From positions 682,001 to 746,000 of the forward strand of contig JAOCPU010000005.1 in NCBI GenBank assembly GCA_035772785.1: a DNA stretch of 64,000 nucleotides, given 5' to 3'. A program made the translations under genes and the position numbers. The notes under the pieces are model-generated. The model ran no database searches and was not told the origin of the DNA. It saw only the letters and a list, made by a program, of their open reading frames with translations. This document shows positions 32,704 through 46,397 of this stretch, one piece after another. Source of the DNA: Phlebiopsis flavidoalba. Its lineage: Eukaryota; Basidiomycota; Agaricomycetes; Polyporales; Phanerochaetaceae. Every line of letters starts with the position of its first letter. Position 1 is the first letter of the stretch.

Positions 32704-35700
32704 GCGCCGATTTTCCGTGGCAATATACACGCATTATCCGGCGCATTTTCTCGCGCCGCGCGGTCTCCGCAGCCGCACGGACATCTCCTGGCCCTCGCTA
32801 CGCGTGCAGCATGTGGCTCAATCACCCACATGCAACCCACGTCCGCCATGCTGGCCTCTTCTTTTGCCTTCGCGGGCTTCCCAATGCGCTCACCGCCACA
32901 AAGGCCTCATTTGCGGCCGGCGCCCGGCGCACCCCCGTCCCACACGCTCGCGGTCCCCGCCCACACGTGTCTCACCGACGACCGCGAAGATCCCCAGCGG
33001 TGCCCCTCCCGCGGCACCCACGCCCTGCGCTTCTCTCCGCCCCCCCTCCGCCCGGGCCCTTCCCACGCCCGCCCCTCCGCGTCCCCCACAGGCTCAACTC
33101 CCCTCCGTTGAAGTCTACCGCTCGCGCCGCGCGCGCACCACCGCCCGCGTTCATCCTCCTGGCGACCGCATGCCACGCCGCGCCCGGCCCTCCGCCAGGC
33201 CGGACGCACCACCCCCCGAAGCGGGCTGCCCGCATGCTGCCGTTTTTCTGCCGCTCCGCACGCCAACAGCGGCGGGGCCGCGCGCGCACCGCGCGGTGGA
33301 GCCCCCCGGCTGTCCTGATTGGTCATCTAGACGCCACAAATGGACGACCCGCGCGGGAGGGCTGCAGCGGACCCCGTGGACCGCTAATCGCGCCGGTGTC
33401 CCAGGCGCGGGACCCCGGCCGTCGCTACACCGCCGTTCTTCATACACAGAGAATCAAAGGCAACCGCAATGACCAAAAAATATCTGAGTCGACACACGTT
33501 CACGCACTGCGCACGCCGACAGCCCGTACCCGCCGTTCCGCAGAACCTCGCCCCGCGTGTCGCCGAGGCTGTCCCCGGGCGGCGAGACGGGAACCTGATA
33601 GCATGGCGCAACCTGGTTAAGGCGGTAGCGTAAACGAGGGGCACGCCATATACCGCGCCGCGCCGCGTATCGCCCCGCAGCAGTCCGCCGTGCTGTGCGC
33701 CCCTCCGCGCGCGCGCGGGCTCGTCCGGCCCGCGAGGGATTCAATTTTGGGCGAGTGCGTCGCTCAGGAACGCTCGAGGAGATGAGATTTTCATTTGGTT
33801 CCTATCTCGCCGCGCTCTGATTCTGTGTGTGCTGCCCTGGCTGCTCCCAGGTTTTCCACCTGTTGAAGACCGGGACTTCCCAGAGAGCTGCACACGTCGT
33901 CGACGGCCATTGGCCCGTGCAAGCGCTACGTCCCCAACAGAACCGAGTGGCAGACTATACGCGGACTCGGAGTCCACTACACGCCCGCACAGGTCAACAC
34001 GTTCAATCAGCCCGTTCCGTAATTTTCAGATCGCGTTGGCTGTGTGCGCCGAAACCTCGTCGCAATCCACCTCGCTTCGTGTTCATTCACAGCATCGTCC
34101 GGCGTGTTGATAGACTGGACTTAGTTAACGTTACACTCACAATCACGCGCACCCCCCATAGAAACGCAGCTCGTCCCTCATGATGAGACTCAACGGCCAT
34201 GCGCAGGCCCACCGCGCGCGCACCTTCTGCCGCCAGCCCGCGCAGCTCCACGCGCGCCCTCGCGCCTAGGGAGAGCTCGCACCGATGGCGGAAAGCAGCA
34301 CACTGCAGTGCGCAGATTCGCGCGTTTCCCAGGCGTTCCGCGTCTCTTGGATACGCGTGAAAGCTGCACCTCCCAATCCACCCACAGGTGGCAATGCAAC
34401 ATCACAGTCCCTTCGAGACGACGAAGTGAGGAGCTCTGTGCGACCGGCGGCGGTACCTACGCGCGACGAGCATGCGCCCCCCGTAGCCGTGCGCCCGCAT
34501 TGGCCCGCGCAAGGCCTGCTCCTGGCCGCCCACTATGCCTCCCTTGTCCACCTGCCTGTCCTTCGTTCCTGCACACTTCGGCACGCGGCGCGCGCTTCAC
34601 GGCATCACATCACAGCGGCCCGCCGTTGTCCTTGGGGCGCGGGTCAGTCCCCCCGTAGCCTCGCTGTAGCCCAGCAACGCCCTCCACGGAAATAGCCTTC
34701 CGCGTTTGTCTCTCGCATCCGTCGCGCGGAGGCCACAGGCGTTTGGCCTGGTCGTCAGTTTTGTATTATTTTCCCGCGCGCCAGCCAGCATCAGGCCTCC
34801 AACCCGGGGGGCCAAAGTCCGCGCACGTTTCCCCGCGCCCATCGCTCTTCTATCGCCCGAGGCACACTACCAATAACGAGTAATGGAGTGATGATAGACG
34901 TGTTCCTCGCGTGTGGTCCGAGCGCCCATGGAACAGGCACACACCGCTGCGTAACCTGGCGATAGCATACTGCACGATCATCGTTCTGTCGATGGCGGCC
35001 GCGGCCTGGACAACCGCGCGCTGGGTCGCCGTCGGCGCCGTTCCTGACGGGAGGGATAGGCGGTGTGGAGCGTCCCGGGCACTTGTTTGTGCTGTCGCAG
35101 ACGGCGGTGCTGTTGGCGTGGCGTGGCTGGCGAGCCTTGGTCCCCCCCGCTGTGTGCAGTCTCACCAAAAAAGAATTTTTAAGAGAAGAGAAACAAAAGT
35201 CATGAGGATAAGAACAATGCTTTGCTTTAGGTTTGGCATGCGCCAATGTGATGGGTCACGCGTTTGGGGCGGCGCGATCACGTATGCGGCGATCCACGAG
35301 GACCGAGAGCTGCACGTCAGCCGAGGGGGCTTCACGTACATATACGCTGCGGCCACTTGCCGGGCGTGCTTCTGCATAGAGCGGCCTCGTGAGGTCATGG
35401 GATCAACGATGCGTCCGCGCGTCGACGCAGCGTACGGCATTAAAATCGTTCAGATCGAATTTGGGCACCCCCCAGCCGGGGGCGCTGAGAGTTCTGTGTG
35501 ATGGCCGCGTGGTGGACAATGTGCGGCCCCGAAACGCATAACGGACGCGCTGTGCATCTCAGTTTTACTCATGAGCACGGGGCGTAAGAATATAGCATCG
35601 CGTCTGCGTGCCAGCGTCGCACGCTGCCGCCATCCACAGGATTTTAAAAACGTGTGCAGCGTCTCACACAACCACCATTAACATCCGCCTTACGTAACAC

Positions 35701-37445
35701 CCCCCACCGAGCTACTACTGGCACATGTCGCGCCCGTCCTTCGTTTCGTCCGTCCAGCCGCGCAAAAAAGAGAGGCATGGCAATGTACGTATGGCGTCGG
35801 CGGCACGAGTGTCTAGTAGCTCGTCCAGGTGTGATAGCCTCCGCGCGCCTGACGCAGCCATGTGCCGCTTCTCCAAGACACACGCCGCACATAACCGAAC
35901 GCTTTTGTGCGTACCGAAAAATAACCGAGGGCGGTGCGGGCTGTGCGGGGGCGAGGCTGATCGCCAACCGCCGCTTTAGTTTCAGAGGGACGCAAGGCGG
36001 TCATCGTCGCCGCGCATACAGCGTACACGCACCGAAGCCCAAACGCTATTTATTGACCTGCGGCGCATGTGGGCCTGCCCAGGGCTCGCGGACAGCTGTC
36101 AGCGAGGAATGAATTGCGCGGTGTTGATGTGGCGTGGGGGGCCGTGGACCACCCGCCATGGGACGACAGATCTTGCGCCTCGTCCCCGGCGCCGTCTCAT
36201 GCGTCCGTCTCCTGCTTTGGCTATCGCAAGCGCACCACGCGGGCGCGGGGGTTCCTACCAGACGTCTCAGATCTCCGCACGCCCCGTGCCGCTCGTCGCA
36301 GGAAGGACGATAAGGGCAGCTCATGTTGCCCCAATTTAGAGCCCGCCGCGAACGTGTGGTCTTCACGAAGCTGTGTGTATTCACGGACTGGCGCATACAC
36401 CCACTACCCAGAACCCAGCTCCACCGCCAAAACGTCGGACTAGTCCCTCCTCCATCGCCTCCTCTACTGCCCGACCGCACCCACCGCGCGCCCGCCAGCC
36501 CTCCTCGAGCCGCCCCGCTCGCCCCTGCGCCTTCCGCCCGCGCGCGCTGCACAAGCGCCGCCGCCTTCGCGGCCCCGTGCCCTGCGCAAGCAGCAGTCCC
36601 CCCAGCGCCCGCCCACGCGAGTGCGCCATCGCGCGTCGACGGGCGCACGCGGCGCCAACGCGGCGTACACCTCGCGCAGGAGCTCCGGCAGCGTTGGGCT
36701 TGCTCTGCTTTCGTTTTTCGGCAGCGAAGAACGCGGCGATCGCGTCAGCGCTCGGTAGAAACAGTTAGTCGAGACGCGCGCGGAAGTGCTGCGAGACGCG
36801 CAGGGTGCGGCGAGGTGCGCGAGCGCGGCGGCGTGCCGGCCGAGGAGCGCGATCGTTTTGCTACGGCCCGAAGACGGCGCGTCCTGACATGCCATGCTCT
36901 CTCCGCCAGCAGTGTATCCTATATTTGCGTTCATGAGATCTTGCGCGGTGAACCTCGGGTGGGGTAAGTCTAGCGTACCTCGAGAACCGCGAAGCGTGCG
37001 GGCCGGGGTCCGCGGGCACGTCGGGGACGCCCCCAGAGCCCAGATGCTTAGCGTGTCCGCGCCTGGTGCACGCTTGCGCGGGCGGCGGCTGCGGTGCTGG
37101 GGGTTCGAGTGTGTTGGCGAGGCGCGTGAAGTGCGGCGGAGGCGCCGAGGCGGGCCGAGCCAGATCTACGCGTGCGTCTGGTTTGCCTTTTGGTAGCTTG
37201 TGTATTTGGCTGGCGAGTTGGGGACGCTTTTTAGCGTATACAGGGCGTAAGTGTTGGGTGGAGGGAGGTGGTGGGCTTTGAGGAGTGTTTAGCTCGCCTG
37301 CTAGTTAGTGGGGCCAGTTGTATTGCTTGCGTGGAACTTTGCAAGGCGTTGGATGAGCACGTGTGCGAGTTGAGCGTTATCAGGTATGACTTTCTAGAGG
37401 ATTGTTGTCAAAAACGCAGAGCATGGTGACACTGCTTGGTACTCA
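32704..37445. other. GC-rich stretch without recognised gene
   Basis: High GC keeps long frames open on both strands at once, especially 32.6-33.6 and 36.3-36.9 kb, so open length means little. The minus frame near 36700-36620 (PTLPELLREVYAALAPRAPV) looks protein-like, but no family was recognised. No TE ends or RNA genes seen. Confidence 0.4.
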
Positions 37446-38774
37446 CTAAGCTGAACGTCCATCGTCCCCTCTCCTCTGTACCCATGTCAGACCCAAAGAG
37501 GAGGCGATGCCCCCCCCCCCCACCGCCCCCTTTCCCCAGCATGCCTTCACCGTCTTTCCGTTGTACTGCGCAGGCACGCTGGCCGGGGCCAGTGACCACT
37601 CATACTTCTCGTTTGCATCTTTGAGATCATCCACAAGGTCCTGGCCCGCTCCGAGTGTGGGCAATTAGACTGCGGGTAGCATGTCAGCTTAACAGCGATG
37701 GGGTCGGTTTGGGAGAGTCATGTAGGAGTAGGGTGTGGAGGTGTCGAGCAGAGAGGACGAGGGCAGGGTGGTGGTTACGATTACAAAGCTCATGTATGAG
37801 ACAAGAGGCGCGATTGGGCATCCGCTATACGTAATGCGAATTAGCAGTAAGTACGACCAAAAGGAATCCTCGACGCACCTTTCGGCACGTTAGAACCTAC
37901 CTGGGGACTTAAACAATGCCCCCTGCATAATCGGCCTCCCGCGCCTACATCCCCTATCCGCATCCGCCTCCCGCCTCATCCTGTTCGACCTCCCCCTCGT
38001 CCATACCATCCTCCACCTCAGCCTTCTCCTTTTCCTTGCCCTTCTCGTTGACTTTGGATGCCCAGTGACGTCCCACCGCCGCGCATGCTCTCGGACACGA
38101 AGCCTGAGTCTCGGTAACTTGACGTACTCGTTCCCACAGCTCTGACGCTCTCCGCGTGTTGTTCAGCGAGGCGTGCTGCGGCGCCTGCAGGAGTCGACGC
38201 GCGCCGCAGAAGGAGACAAGTGGGCCGACAGAGCTCATGAGCTGTGCAGGCTATGATGCTATAGGGGAGGGACGTTGGGTGTGTATCTGGCCAAGGCCCT
38301 GTGGGGACGGTCTTGTGAGTTGCCAAGGTGGAAGTGCAGAACGTGGAGACAGTTACCGAGCGCAGATGGCGTCCCGACGATGAGACCGCGGGCGCCCTCG
38401 TTGTTTGCGAGCTGGGATGTTATTGTGGAGTCCAGACCTTCCTACGTCCCCGCTTTGAACTTTTGAGTGCCACGTCGGCTCGTAATATTTGGAATTGGTC
38501 GTCGTGACGATCGCTGTAGTCCGAGACGTGTGACTGGATGTCCGCTTGGTGGTATCGGTCTTGCATCACAGGCAACAATGTCACAACAACACTCTAGGGA
38601 AACCGGATGATTACGCACTCGAAACGTTCCGCGCCCGCTTTTTTTTTTTTTGCGAAAGGGCGCTCCAGACCCATCTCGACGCCGCATAGCGGCAGGTAGT
38701 CGTTCTTCTTCGTTCTTCTTTCGACGACGTCCGGATACAAGCGCGGGTCCATCGAAGACGGTGCGCTTCTTCAT
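37446..38774 (-). CDS. Possible unidentified gene
   Basis: Weak coding evidence on minus. A start at 38774 gives MKKRTVFDGPALVSGRRRK. Further on, MSSVGPLVSFCGARRLLQA and LNNTRRASELWERVRQVTE (38238-38110) and a segment NEKYEWSLAPASVPAQYNGK at about 37614-37555 have the composition of real exons. I could not link them into one confident gene or assign a family. They may be separate genes. Confidence 0.3.
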
Positions 38775-40421
38775 GATCTGTTTTTAATATCTCGTTTGCT
38801 GCGCGACATGGTGAATGTGGCTTCGAAGTCCAACTGTGACCGGACTCTCACCTGCGTGAAGAGACCTTCTGGACGAGGTCCTTCAGCTCAGCGAGCATCT
38901 ATTCCATTTGTTTAGATTTAGTTTCGTTCAGTAGCATAGAGTTAGACAATCGTACCTGCTCCTGCTGAAATTGCACCCTCTCCATGTTGCAGCAGTCGTG
39001 AACTTAACTTGGCAGCGAGTGCGTTTGGGTGTGTGCCGCAAAAGCCGGATGACGCATAGGCCGCAAACTTTGGGACCGCCGAAAGCGGCAGCCCCCCACG
39101 TGGCTGTGGCACCTTGACCCGCACCATGCCGTTCTGGCCGAGTGATAGACTTCACCCCCATCTTCGTTTCCACCGTGCCCGATTAATCTACCCACAACAC
39201 AACCCGAACGCTGTCCTACTACACTCTAGTTCACCTCTACGTTCCCCGCCCCCACGCAGGCCCACGAGCGCGCGCCCGGGCATGTTGGCCCACACCGGAG
39301 AATCCGCAAGATCAGCGCCGCGCGGATGATAAAGTGCCACACCATTTTCGGCTCCGATGACCAAGTACCGTGCACGTCCACCCACCTGTTTAGCCGCGAG
39401 CCCGCCCCCTTCTTCAAGCCTCGACGGAGGACGATGGCTCCCAAACACGCGCTCCGGGCGGCGCGAGCCTCGGCCCGCACGCACTCGCGCGACGTCGGCT
39501 CGGGCGCGCGGCTTCGCACGCGTCGGGCTCACTATCTGGCGGCTGACGACGGAAGGAGCCCGCCGTGCGAGGTACCCTCTGGATAAGACCCAAGAAGGAG
39601 GTCGGGCATCATCTCGATGTGGCGTGGGCCGTGCCATCATATGTTTGTTTTGCCTTGTCCTGACCGAAGGCTTGGGTGATTGCCCTAAGACGAATTGGTA
39701 AAATAGCCCGCACTGACCCCGCACGAATAGCTCTGTGCTTTGTACAAAATCTAGGGTAACAGTCCAATCCAGCAGCCTTAGTCCGTACATCTGGTCTTGC
39801 TCCCGCTGGAATCACAAGTGAGTTGTTTTCATCATCTGCTGGAGTGATGGTGGATTAACAGCGGATCCTCTAATAAACTACTCAAAAGGTCCACATACTT
39901 GACCCACCTCTTGCTTGATTACCTCTAGTTTTGATGGTTTCTTTTTTTGTGGGCTGACATATCGTCCGTCTCAGTCCGTGTCGCCTGTGTCGCGCACAAC
40001 TATTTCGTCTGCCATCCAAGCAAGAAAACGCGGTCTTCACAATATTCCAGTCCCCTCCGAAGAGGCCTGTACGAGAGACGAGTGGGTATCGGGAGAGGCG
40101 AAAGCGTCGGTCCGAGCTTACTCCCTAATAACGACTCTGTACGCCGATGAATTCATCACAAAAACACGAAGCCCATCGTGAGTGAAGGGGCCGAAACCTA
40201 AACTTGCATCCCAATGTCCCAACTGCCGACTGGGTTCACCAAGGTGACCCCTAAACAAACTAGAAAATATCCACACGCCATAGCGCGCAGAACCCCGGGC
40301 TTTACCCGTTACCCGTATCGGACTACCGGTGTTGAACATCGTGCAGAGGGAGCGACTCTAAACCTCCATTCCACCTCACTGCGACTATGCCCCGCCGCCC
40401 ACCATCTCACCACCACCGTAC
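38775..40421. other. Intergenic, unassigned
   Basis: No recognised gene. An A/T homopolymer (T12) lies at 38640-38651. Frames at 39188-39790 overlap on both strands and have no family motif. Confidence 0.35.
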
Positions 40422-41356
40422 TTGTTTTCATCTCAGCCACAGCCGGAACCGGTAGTGACCGGCTCCTCTACACCCCAGGTGAGACCCCAGTCTTCCGCTC
40501 ATGCATCCCTCTCCATCCCATCAACGCCGTTACCGCAACTTACAGAAGTGTCCCTGGGTTCCCTGGAAACACATTCCCCACCCCGCGCGCTCGCCTCTGA
40601 AGCATCCGAATCGTGTCGCATGACCCGCCGCCGCCTATCCACCCACTCCGTCGCGAGCTCCTCTGCGCACACCGCTGGCGTGGGGAGTCCCGCATCCGCT
40701 CATCCGCGCCCAGTCGGCGATCACGGTCCGTTGTGTTGCTTCGGCTCGTGCGAAAGCCCGCCCCGCTCGGGGGGGCGCCTCTCACGTCGTCCGAACAAAA
40801 CCCGCGCAGATCCCGTCCTCGCCACGGCTCGCGCGGAGGTCATCGCCCACCTTCAGCATGCACTAAACGAGCACCACGCGTCGCCCGTGCTCTCGCAGCC
40901 GTCGCCGGACCGCGTCCAGGCCTGCTGCGCCAGCTGCGGCGGACCTCGACGAGCTCGCGCAGGCTCCGGGTGTCTACGACACGCTTCCCCCGCGGCTGCC
41001 GCTCGTCGCCTCCGCGAGCCCGCGCAGCCGGCATATACCGCGCGCCAAGAACGCCAGCGCACCAGCTGTCTCTGAGATACGTCGCCGTTCGCGCCGGCGC
41101 TCTCGAGCCTTCAGACCTCGGCATGCGCGGCCGCGCCGTCGCCGCCCAAGGACGCCGCGGCTCAACCGATGTCAAGGTGTTCTTCCCCCAACCGCGGAGC
41201 GCCAGTGCGCGCGCAAGGTGGAGCATGTACGATACTGCTGCTCCAAGTAATTTGCCCTGGCCGTTCAACATCAGCGTCGCGCCGATGATACCATATCCTC
41301 TCGCGTTGCTCGCGGTAGATCCGCTGCGCCGTGCTGGTCCCCGAACAGGGTCGTAA
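40422..41356 (+). CDS. Possible unidentified Ser/Pro-rich protein
   Basis: A plus-strand reading with Ser/Pro-rich start (FSSQPQPEPVVTGSS) leads into ARAEVIAHLQHALNEHHASP, then, after a frame change near 40920, ADLDELAQAPGVYDTLPPRL and ASPRSRHIPRAKNASAPAVS. The last two segments have helix- and loop-like composition and are the best argument for coding. No family recognised. The minus strand is also open here, so strand choice is tentative. Confidence 0.3.
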
Positions 41357-44300
41357 TGAGAGCGTGGTATGGAGAAGACGACAAGAAGGCTGGGGCGCGT
41401 GTGGCCGCGTACGGTTGTGGAAATTCTAGGTCTGACTTGGTTTAACTCACCGCCGTACGTCGCGGCACTCGGGATCGCTCGCATATCGAGGGTCCGCTGC
41501 GATGCTCATGACGAGGTCTATTTCTTGCTTACGGCAGGTATCTGATTACATCTGTGGTGTACCGTTTTAACTGTCTGTCGATACTCCGGTACTGTCGAGG
41601 AGTGCCTACTCCGCACGCACCGTGCTCTGCGCCACTCTTTTCGCTCTCGGGTCTCTTCTCTCCTCCTCCTCTCCAACCTTCGCTCATCTCTGTACTTTTA
41701 CTCTGCTGCGCCACATTAGGCCTCGCTGTTTGAGCAACGTTCTAATCGTCGTGGCGCCGGTAGTACGCACACGTGCTCTTTCCAATGCCCCTTCCTTACT
41801 GTCTGCTAGTACCCAAATCCAAGATAACCACGAATCACACCACGTCTACGAGGACGAAGCCTGCAAACACGCCCAGGCCGACTATCAAAGTGCTTGCCCT
41901 GTGACCGGGACGTCGTTGCGGATCGAGATCCACTACGCCGCCCGCTGGCCCCGTCAAGAGCTCGTGGCATCCGGATTCCCCTTCGGTGCCGACATGGCCT
42001 TTATCCGGAACAGGCGAAGCTATCTCTCGCGGCTTCGTATAAGGTGCGGCAATTGCATGTCCCTGGTTACGCTGAGCTGCACCAGATTGCTACGTTGAAG
42101 ACAATGGACGTGTCCGGGTCTGCGTCGCAGGTGTGTCTACTTTGGGCAGCTCGTTCTCTCAGACAAGGACGTCTTTTGGCAATTATCCGACTTCTGCGGC
42201 TGGCGAATTGATATACAGGCTCATGTCAGACTGCAAATACGAAAATGCTTAGAAGGCATCTCAGCCGCCGCACTTGTGAAGTTTAACAACATCTGCGCAG
42301 CGGTTTATCATCACGCATACTTATCATCTGCTCTGAAATCACAGTCAAAACTTCTCACCCCCCCCGCACGATCGGGCCTCTCCTTGGAATTACATTCAAA
42401 TCTGCCACCACACGGGGCGTTCTGCCCCTGCGATAGCAACACTTACTCGCGGACCGGGGCCGAAATTCAGCAGCTTTGTGGCGCACGTTCCGAACCGCGA
42501 TAGTTGTGCTCGTATCCGGACCACCGTGGAACTAACGGTACATGAAATTCTAATTCTGTGCGTTACATCGAACTTTTATCCGTTCTGCTTTCATCTCCTG
42601 TGTGGGTAAGTGAGTATCTGATCCGGTCTGGGGTAGTTCCTTGCTGCTGATGTTTATAAACTTGTCAGATGTGCCTCCAGGCCTCCGATTTTGGCCATTG
42701 GTCTAACTCATTAGATTTAAAAAGGTTTTAGAAATATTGTGTAGGGTCGTGTCACCGTAATATTCTGACAGATTGTCATGTAGTACTAATTCCTAGCTTG
42801 CAGTCATAGCTGATTTAAGACGTGCCTCCAATCGAGAGGTGACAAAACACCCCAACATCGTAGCTTGACCTTCTAGGCGATCCTGAAAAAGATATACATA
42901 CCTGTCGGTACCTTGGACCTACCGCCCGTCGGCTGTCAAATTCTCGGGATCATTACGAGAACCGTGCATCAGCTTATCGCCCTCTAGGTACGGGACCGTC
43001 GTCTTTAGATGTTCGGATGCTATTTGGGCGCAGACTTTGGAGAGATAGCTAATACTCCATACGTATATTTTCAGTCTACATTCGCTAGGTTTCTGGCCAC
43101 GAATACGGCCCGGTGAGGTGTCAAAACGCACATCTAAATACTAGGTCGCGTCGCCTTTTGGGGCTGTGATACGAGCTTACATATCACGCTGAGCTGTATA
43201 TGGCGTAACGCTCGATCGCTAGATTATTGTCTGCAGTGTTATGATCAACATGCCTTCATTGATAATAATAGAACGGTTTAATGGAGTCAGAGTCTACTTA
43301 CTATGTGCCGGCCAAAGGTCACTCCACCAATCCTTCAGGATACCGGTGCATTCGTGTCTTTGCCAGGTTAGAGCGGCTGCTGACATTACAGCAGTGGTAA
43401 TACGCTCTCTGTACGAAATGCCTATCCCACTTCGACCCAGAGGTTTGCCCCGCGTGGGTTGGTGGGTATGCTTTTTGATCTGGTTCAGCGAACGGAGTGT
43501 TTTCTCAATCCTATCAATATCTCCAAGAAAGCGTTGCTTCTATGTACTTCTACACGACTACGGTCACTTTCGGCTCTTCGAGGGCGTAGAAACGATGGCG
43601 TAATGTTTTCGTGAGTTATAGCATGGACGATTTGATGATATAATCCGTGCGCAGCCCATGATCGACTTTCGACTTGCTGATTGCTGTAAGGTTGCTATGC
43701 TTGTAACCTACGTACCTGATTGATGCCCGAAAACAGCGGTTAAGTCTAACCTCCGTCTACGGGAGCTGGGGGACCATTTGTTTACGTGCCGATACTTGGT
43801 TAGAACATCAACTGAGGTTTTGAGCCTGTGTCTGTCATTCGCCCGGCGTCGTCGGTATTCAGCATAGTGGGCGGGACAGCCAGCTTGTCAGTGCGCACTC
43901 CACTTCCACTTCATGATTGAGATATATACCTTGTGCGTGTGTGTGGTAGCGGCTGAAACGAGGCGAGGCAACCTGAGCCAGGGCAACAAATGGCAGGTAG
44001 GGTCAACGCGACGCAATGAAGGGCCTCCAGCGTCAGCCGCGGCGACCCGACGGACGCTCGAAAAGGAAAGGGGCTCGGGTTGCTTCGATCGATCAATGGC
44101 CCGCTTAGAACGCCGTAGCACGGCGGGACTAAATATTTGTCCAATTTCTAGATGTTTTTTTTTCACGCGCATCATCTCTAATATGCACTTAGCTGCTCCC
44201 CGCCCTCCTCCGAGGTAGCCATTGCGTCCCCCCTCCTCCCTCCTTTCCCCCACCCTGGCTTCTATGCCGTCGCTTGAGGTCAAGGTCAACGAATGGCCGC

Positions 44301-44442
44301 CTCGCACTCCACATGAGACCAACCCCCCAGTCGCTTCGAGCTGAGATTAGAGGAGGAACGGCAGGGCAAAAGCGCGTCAAGTGCGTACAAAATTTACTTG
44401 TGCTCCACAGTCACTTCACTAAATGCTTTGTGTGCCCAACAT
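41357..44442. other. Long stretch with little coding signal
   Basis: GC content drops after about 42.2 kb. A plus frame at 41622-42098 begins MLCATLFALGSLLSSS, which resembles a signal peptide, and later reads TGTSLRIEIHYAARWP; no family recognised. 42.5-43.9 kb shows nothing. Confidence 0.4.
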
Positions 44443-46303
44443 AGCGATGAAATTGACCGACAAATCGAGCAGGGAGAAAACAGGATTTGAAAGCAAAGCA
44501 CCGGCCTCAGGCCAAGCTGTTGCTACTGGGGTACGAACACCAGACCGCCTTATACACTGCGACATCTAACGTAGCCCGCGTAGGCACAGTCTGAGGCTGG
44601 CAAGTCGACACTGCTGAAGAATTTTTCAGCTTCACTTTCGCGCCGAATAGGCGTTCCATGCCGATGCCGACGCCTGGCGCGCCGTCATTCACCTCAACCT
44701 CGTCCGCGCCGTCAACTTTATCCTGTCGCATGACTCCTTGTACCACACTCACAGCACCTCGCCGCCACCCACGTCGAGCTCCAACCTATCCTACCGAGCT
44801 CCCTCAAGCCTTTCAACGAGCAGCAGCGGCCAAGGCTTGACAAACTGCCTGCGGCACCTGCGCATGCGCCTTTCGCCCCCTGAAAAAACAGGTCGAACTC
44901 ATCCTACAACGCCGTCCTCTGCGTCGACAGCACCCCCAGCAGTCCGACCCCCGACGACCAGCCTGGATCGCCGCGGTCGTCCTGACCTCTCGGTCCGCGT
45001 GCGCGGAGGCTGGAAGGCGCTGGCGCGCGCAAAACGGCCGACGTCGTCGACGCATTGGCAGGACTCGCTGCAGGATTCGAGACAGATTATTGACGCGTGC
45101 AAAGACGATATTGTCGCTATGTGGACGGATGAGGGTGTGCAAGCTGGCTTGCGTGAGGGAGCGATTCCTTTGGAGGATCACTGCGTGTAGTGCGTGCTAT
45201 GATCCCTTCCGTACGAACGTTGCTGACTTTTCGAAGCTTTTTGAATCACGCTGCAAGAGTCTGTGCATTGAAGTACCATCCTACTCCTGACGATATTCTG
45301 CGTGCGCGGTTGCAGACGGTAGGCGTCGAAGAGCACAGGCTAGTCTTGGAGACTGGTACGTCTACGCATCTACGCTCAGTACAGCTCACCGACTATTCGT
45401 CGGACAGTAGACACAGGAAGCGAATGGATATTCTATGACGTCGAGGGTTGCCCGCGGTTCTCGAGGTATTTCTGCAGTTCTCTGCTTGGGGTTGTCACAA
45501 TACTCAACCTGTTTTAGCCCCGCATGGGCACCTTTTTTTCGACGATGGTATGGAATCGCTCTACTCACTTAAACCCTGATTCGACTCAAGTCCCATTTCA
45601 GTGAACGCCATGATCTTCCTGTGCCCAATGTCTAATTTCGACGTGTGTCTGCCAGAAGACCCAAGCATGAACAGCCTAGTTAGTGCCTTTTTCCTTCACA
45701 CGAACTATCGCTCACCGAATCCTATCATGATATAGCTGGATTCTTTCAATCTGTGGAAGACCATATGCGAGAGCAAGCTTCTCGCCGAAGCCACATTCAT
45801 TCTCTTCCTGAACAAGATGGACCTCCTCCACGCCAAGCTCAAGTCCGGTACGGCATCTCCTTCCACACCCACGTCCTGGGACTCTCATTGATCAACTGCA
45901 CCCGTTAGGTATCCGGTTTGCGGATCATGTAGGTCTGTACAAGGACCAGCCAAATGACGCCGAGAAACGTAGCGATGTGTACGGCTCTCTCATGATCCGC
46001 TGGTCATTCTATTGACGTCGGGGCATGTCTAGACTTCAGAAGAAAGCTTTCCGCTGTCCACAAACACTCTTCGCCGAAGCCTCGTGCACTGCATATACAT
46101 ATGAGCTGCGCGATCGTACGTATTAAATTGTCCTGCAAGTCTGGAATGTGCTCATTGTGATTCAATAGGACACAAGGACTATGTCTACTATCTTGAAACG
46201 CGGTACGTACTCAATTCGCTGACCTGTGGTTTATTGCTCATCTGTTTCTGTAGTCAAAGACGTCATCTTCATAACAACACTTCAAAACACAGCTATGATA
46301 TGA
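44443..46303 (+). CDS. Divergent heterotrimeric G-protein alpha subunit
   Basis: G-alpha-like GTPase relaying signals from seven-helix receptors. The first visible exon reads SDEIDRQIEQ and leads to QAKLLLLG. The P-loop follows after a probable intron as SEAGKSTLLKNF near 44590-44625. The helical domain shows AFHADADAWRAVIHLNLVRA, then CKDDIVAMWTDEGVQAGLRE and IPLEDHC. Then DDILRARLQTVGVEEHRLV, the switch I region carrying the R-x-x-T-like segment. EWIFYDV near 45420 marks the DVGG motif, but the glycines are disturbed. FILFLNKMDLLHAKLKSG near 45800 carries the NKMD guanine motif. The gene ends VKDVIFITTLQNTAMI, like the G-alpha C-terminal helix. Many basidiomycetes carry such divergent families. 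The 5' end is not defined and several frames must be joined. Confidence 0.82.
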
Positions 46304-46397
46304 TATCAAACGCAAATCGAGCATCACACCAATCTTGCACCAATCTACTCAAACCCAGTATCAGGACGTGGTAATTCGTATGAACGGGATCTCTTAG

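Noticed and set aside
32616..33620. Plus-strand frame of 334 codons
   Set aside because: It starts inside the MITE and crosses its end and target duplication; Pro/Arg-rich with both strands open, so likely chance in GC-rich DNA.
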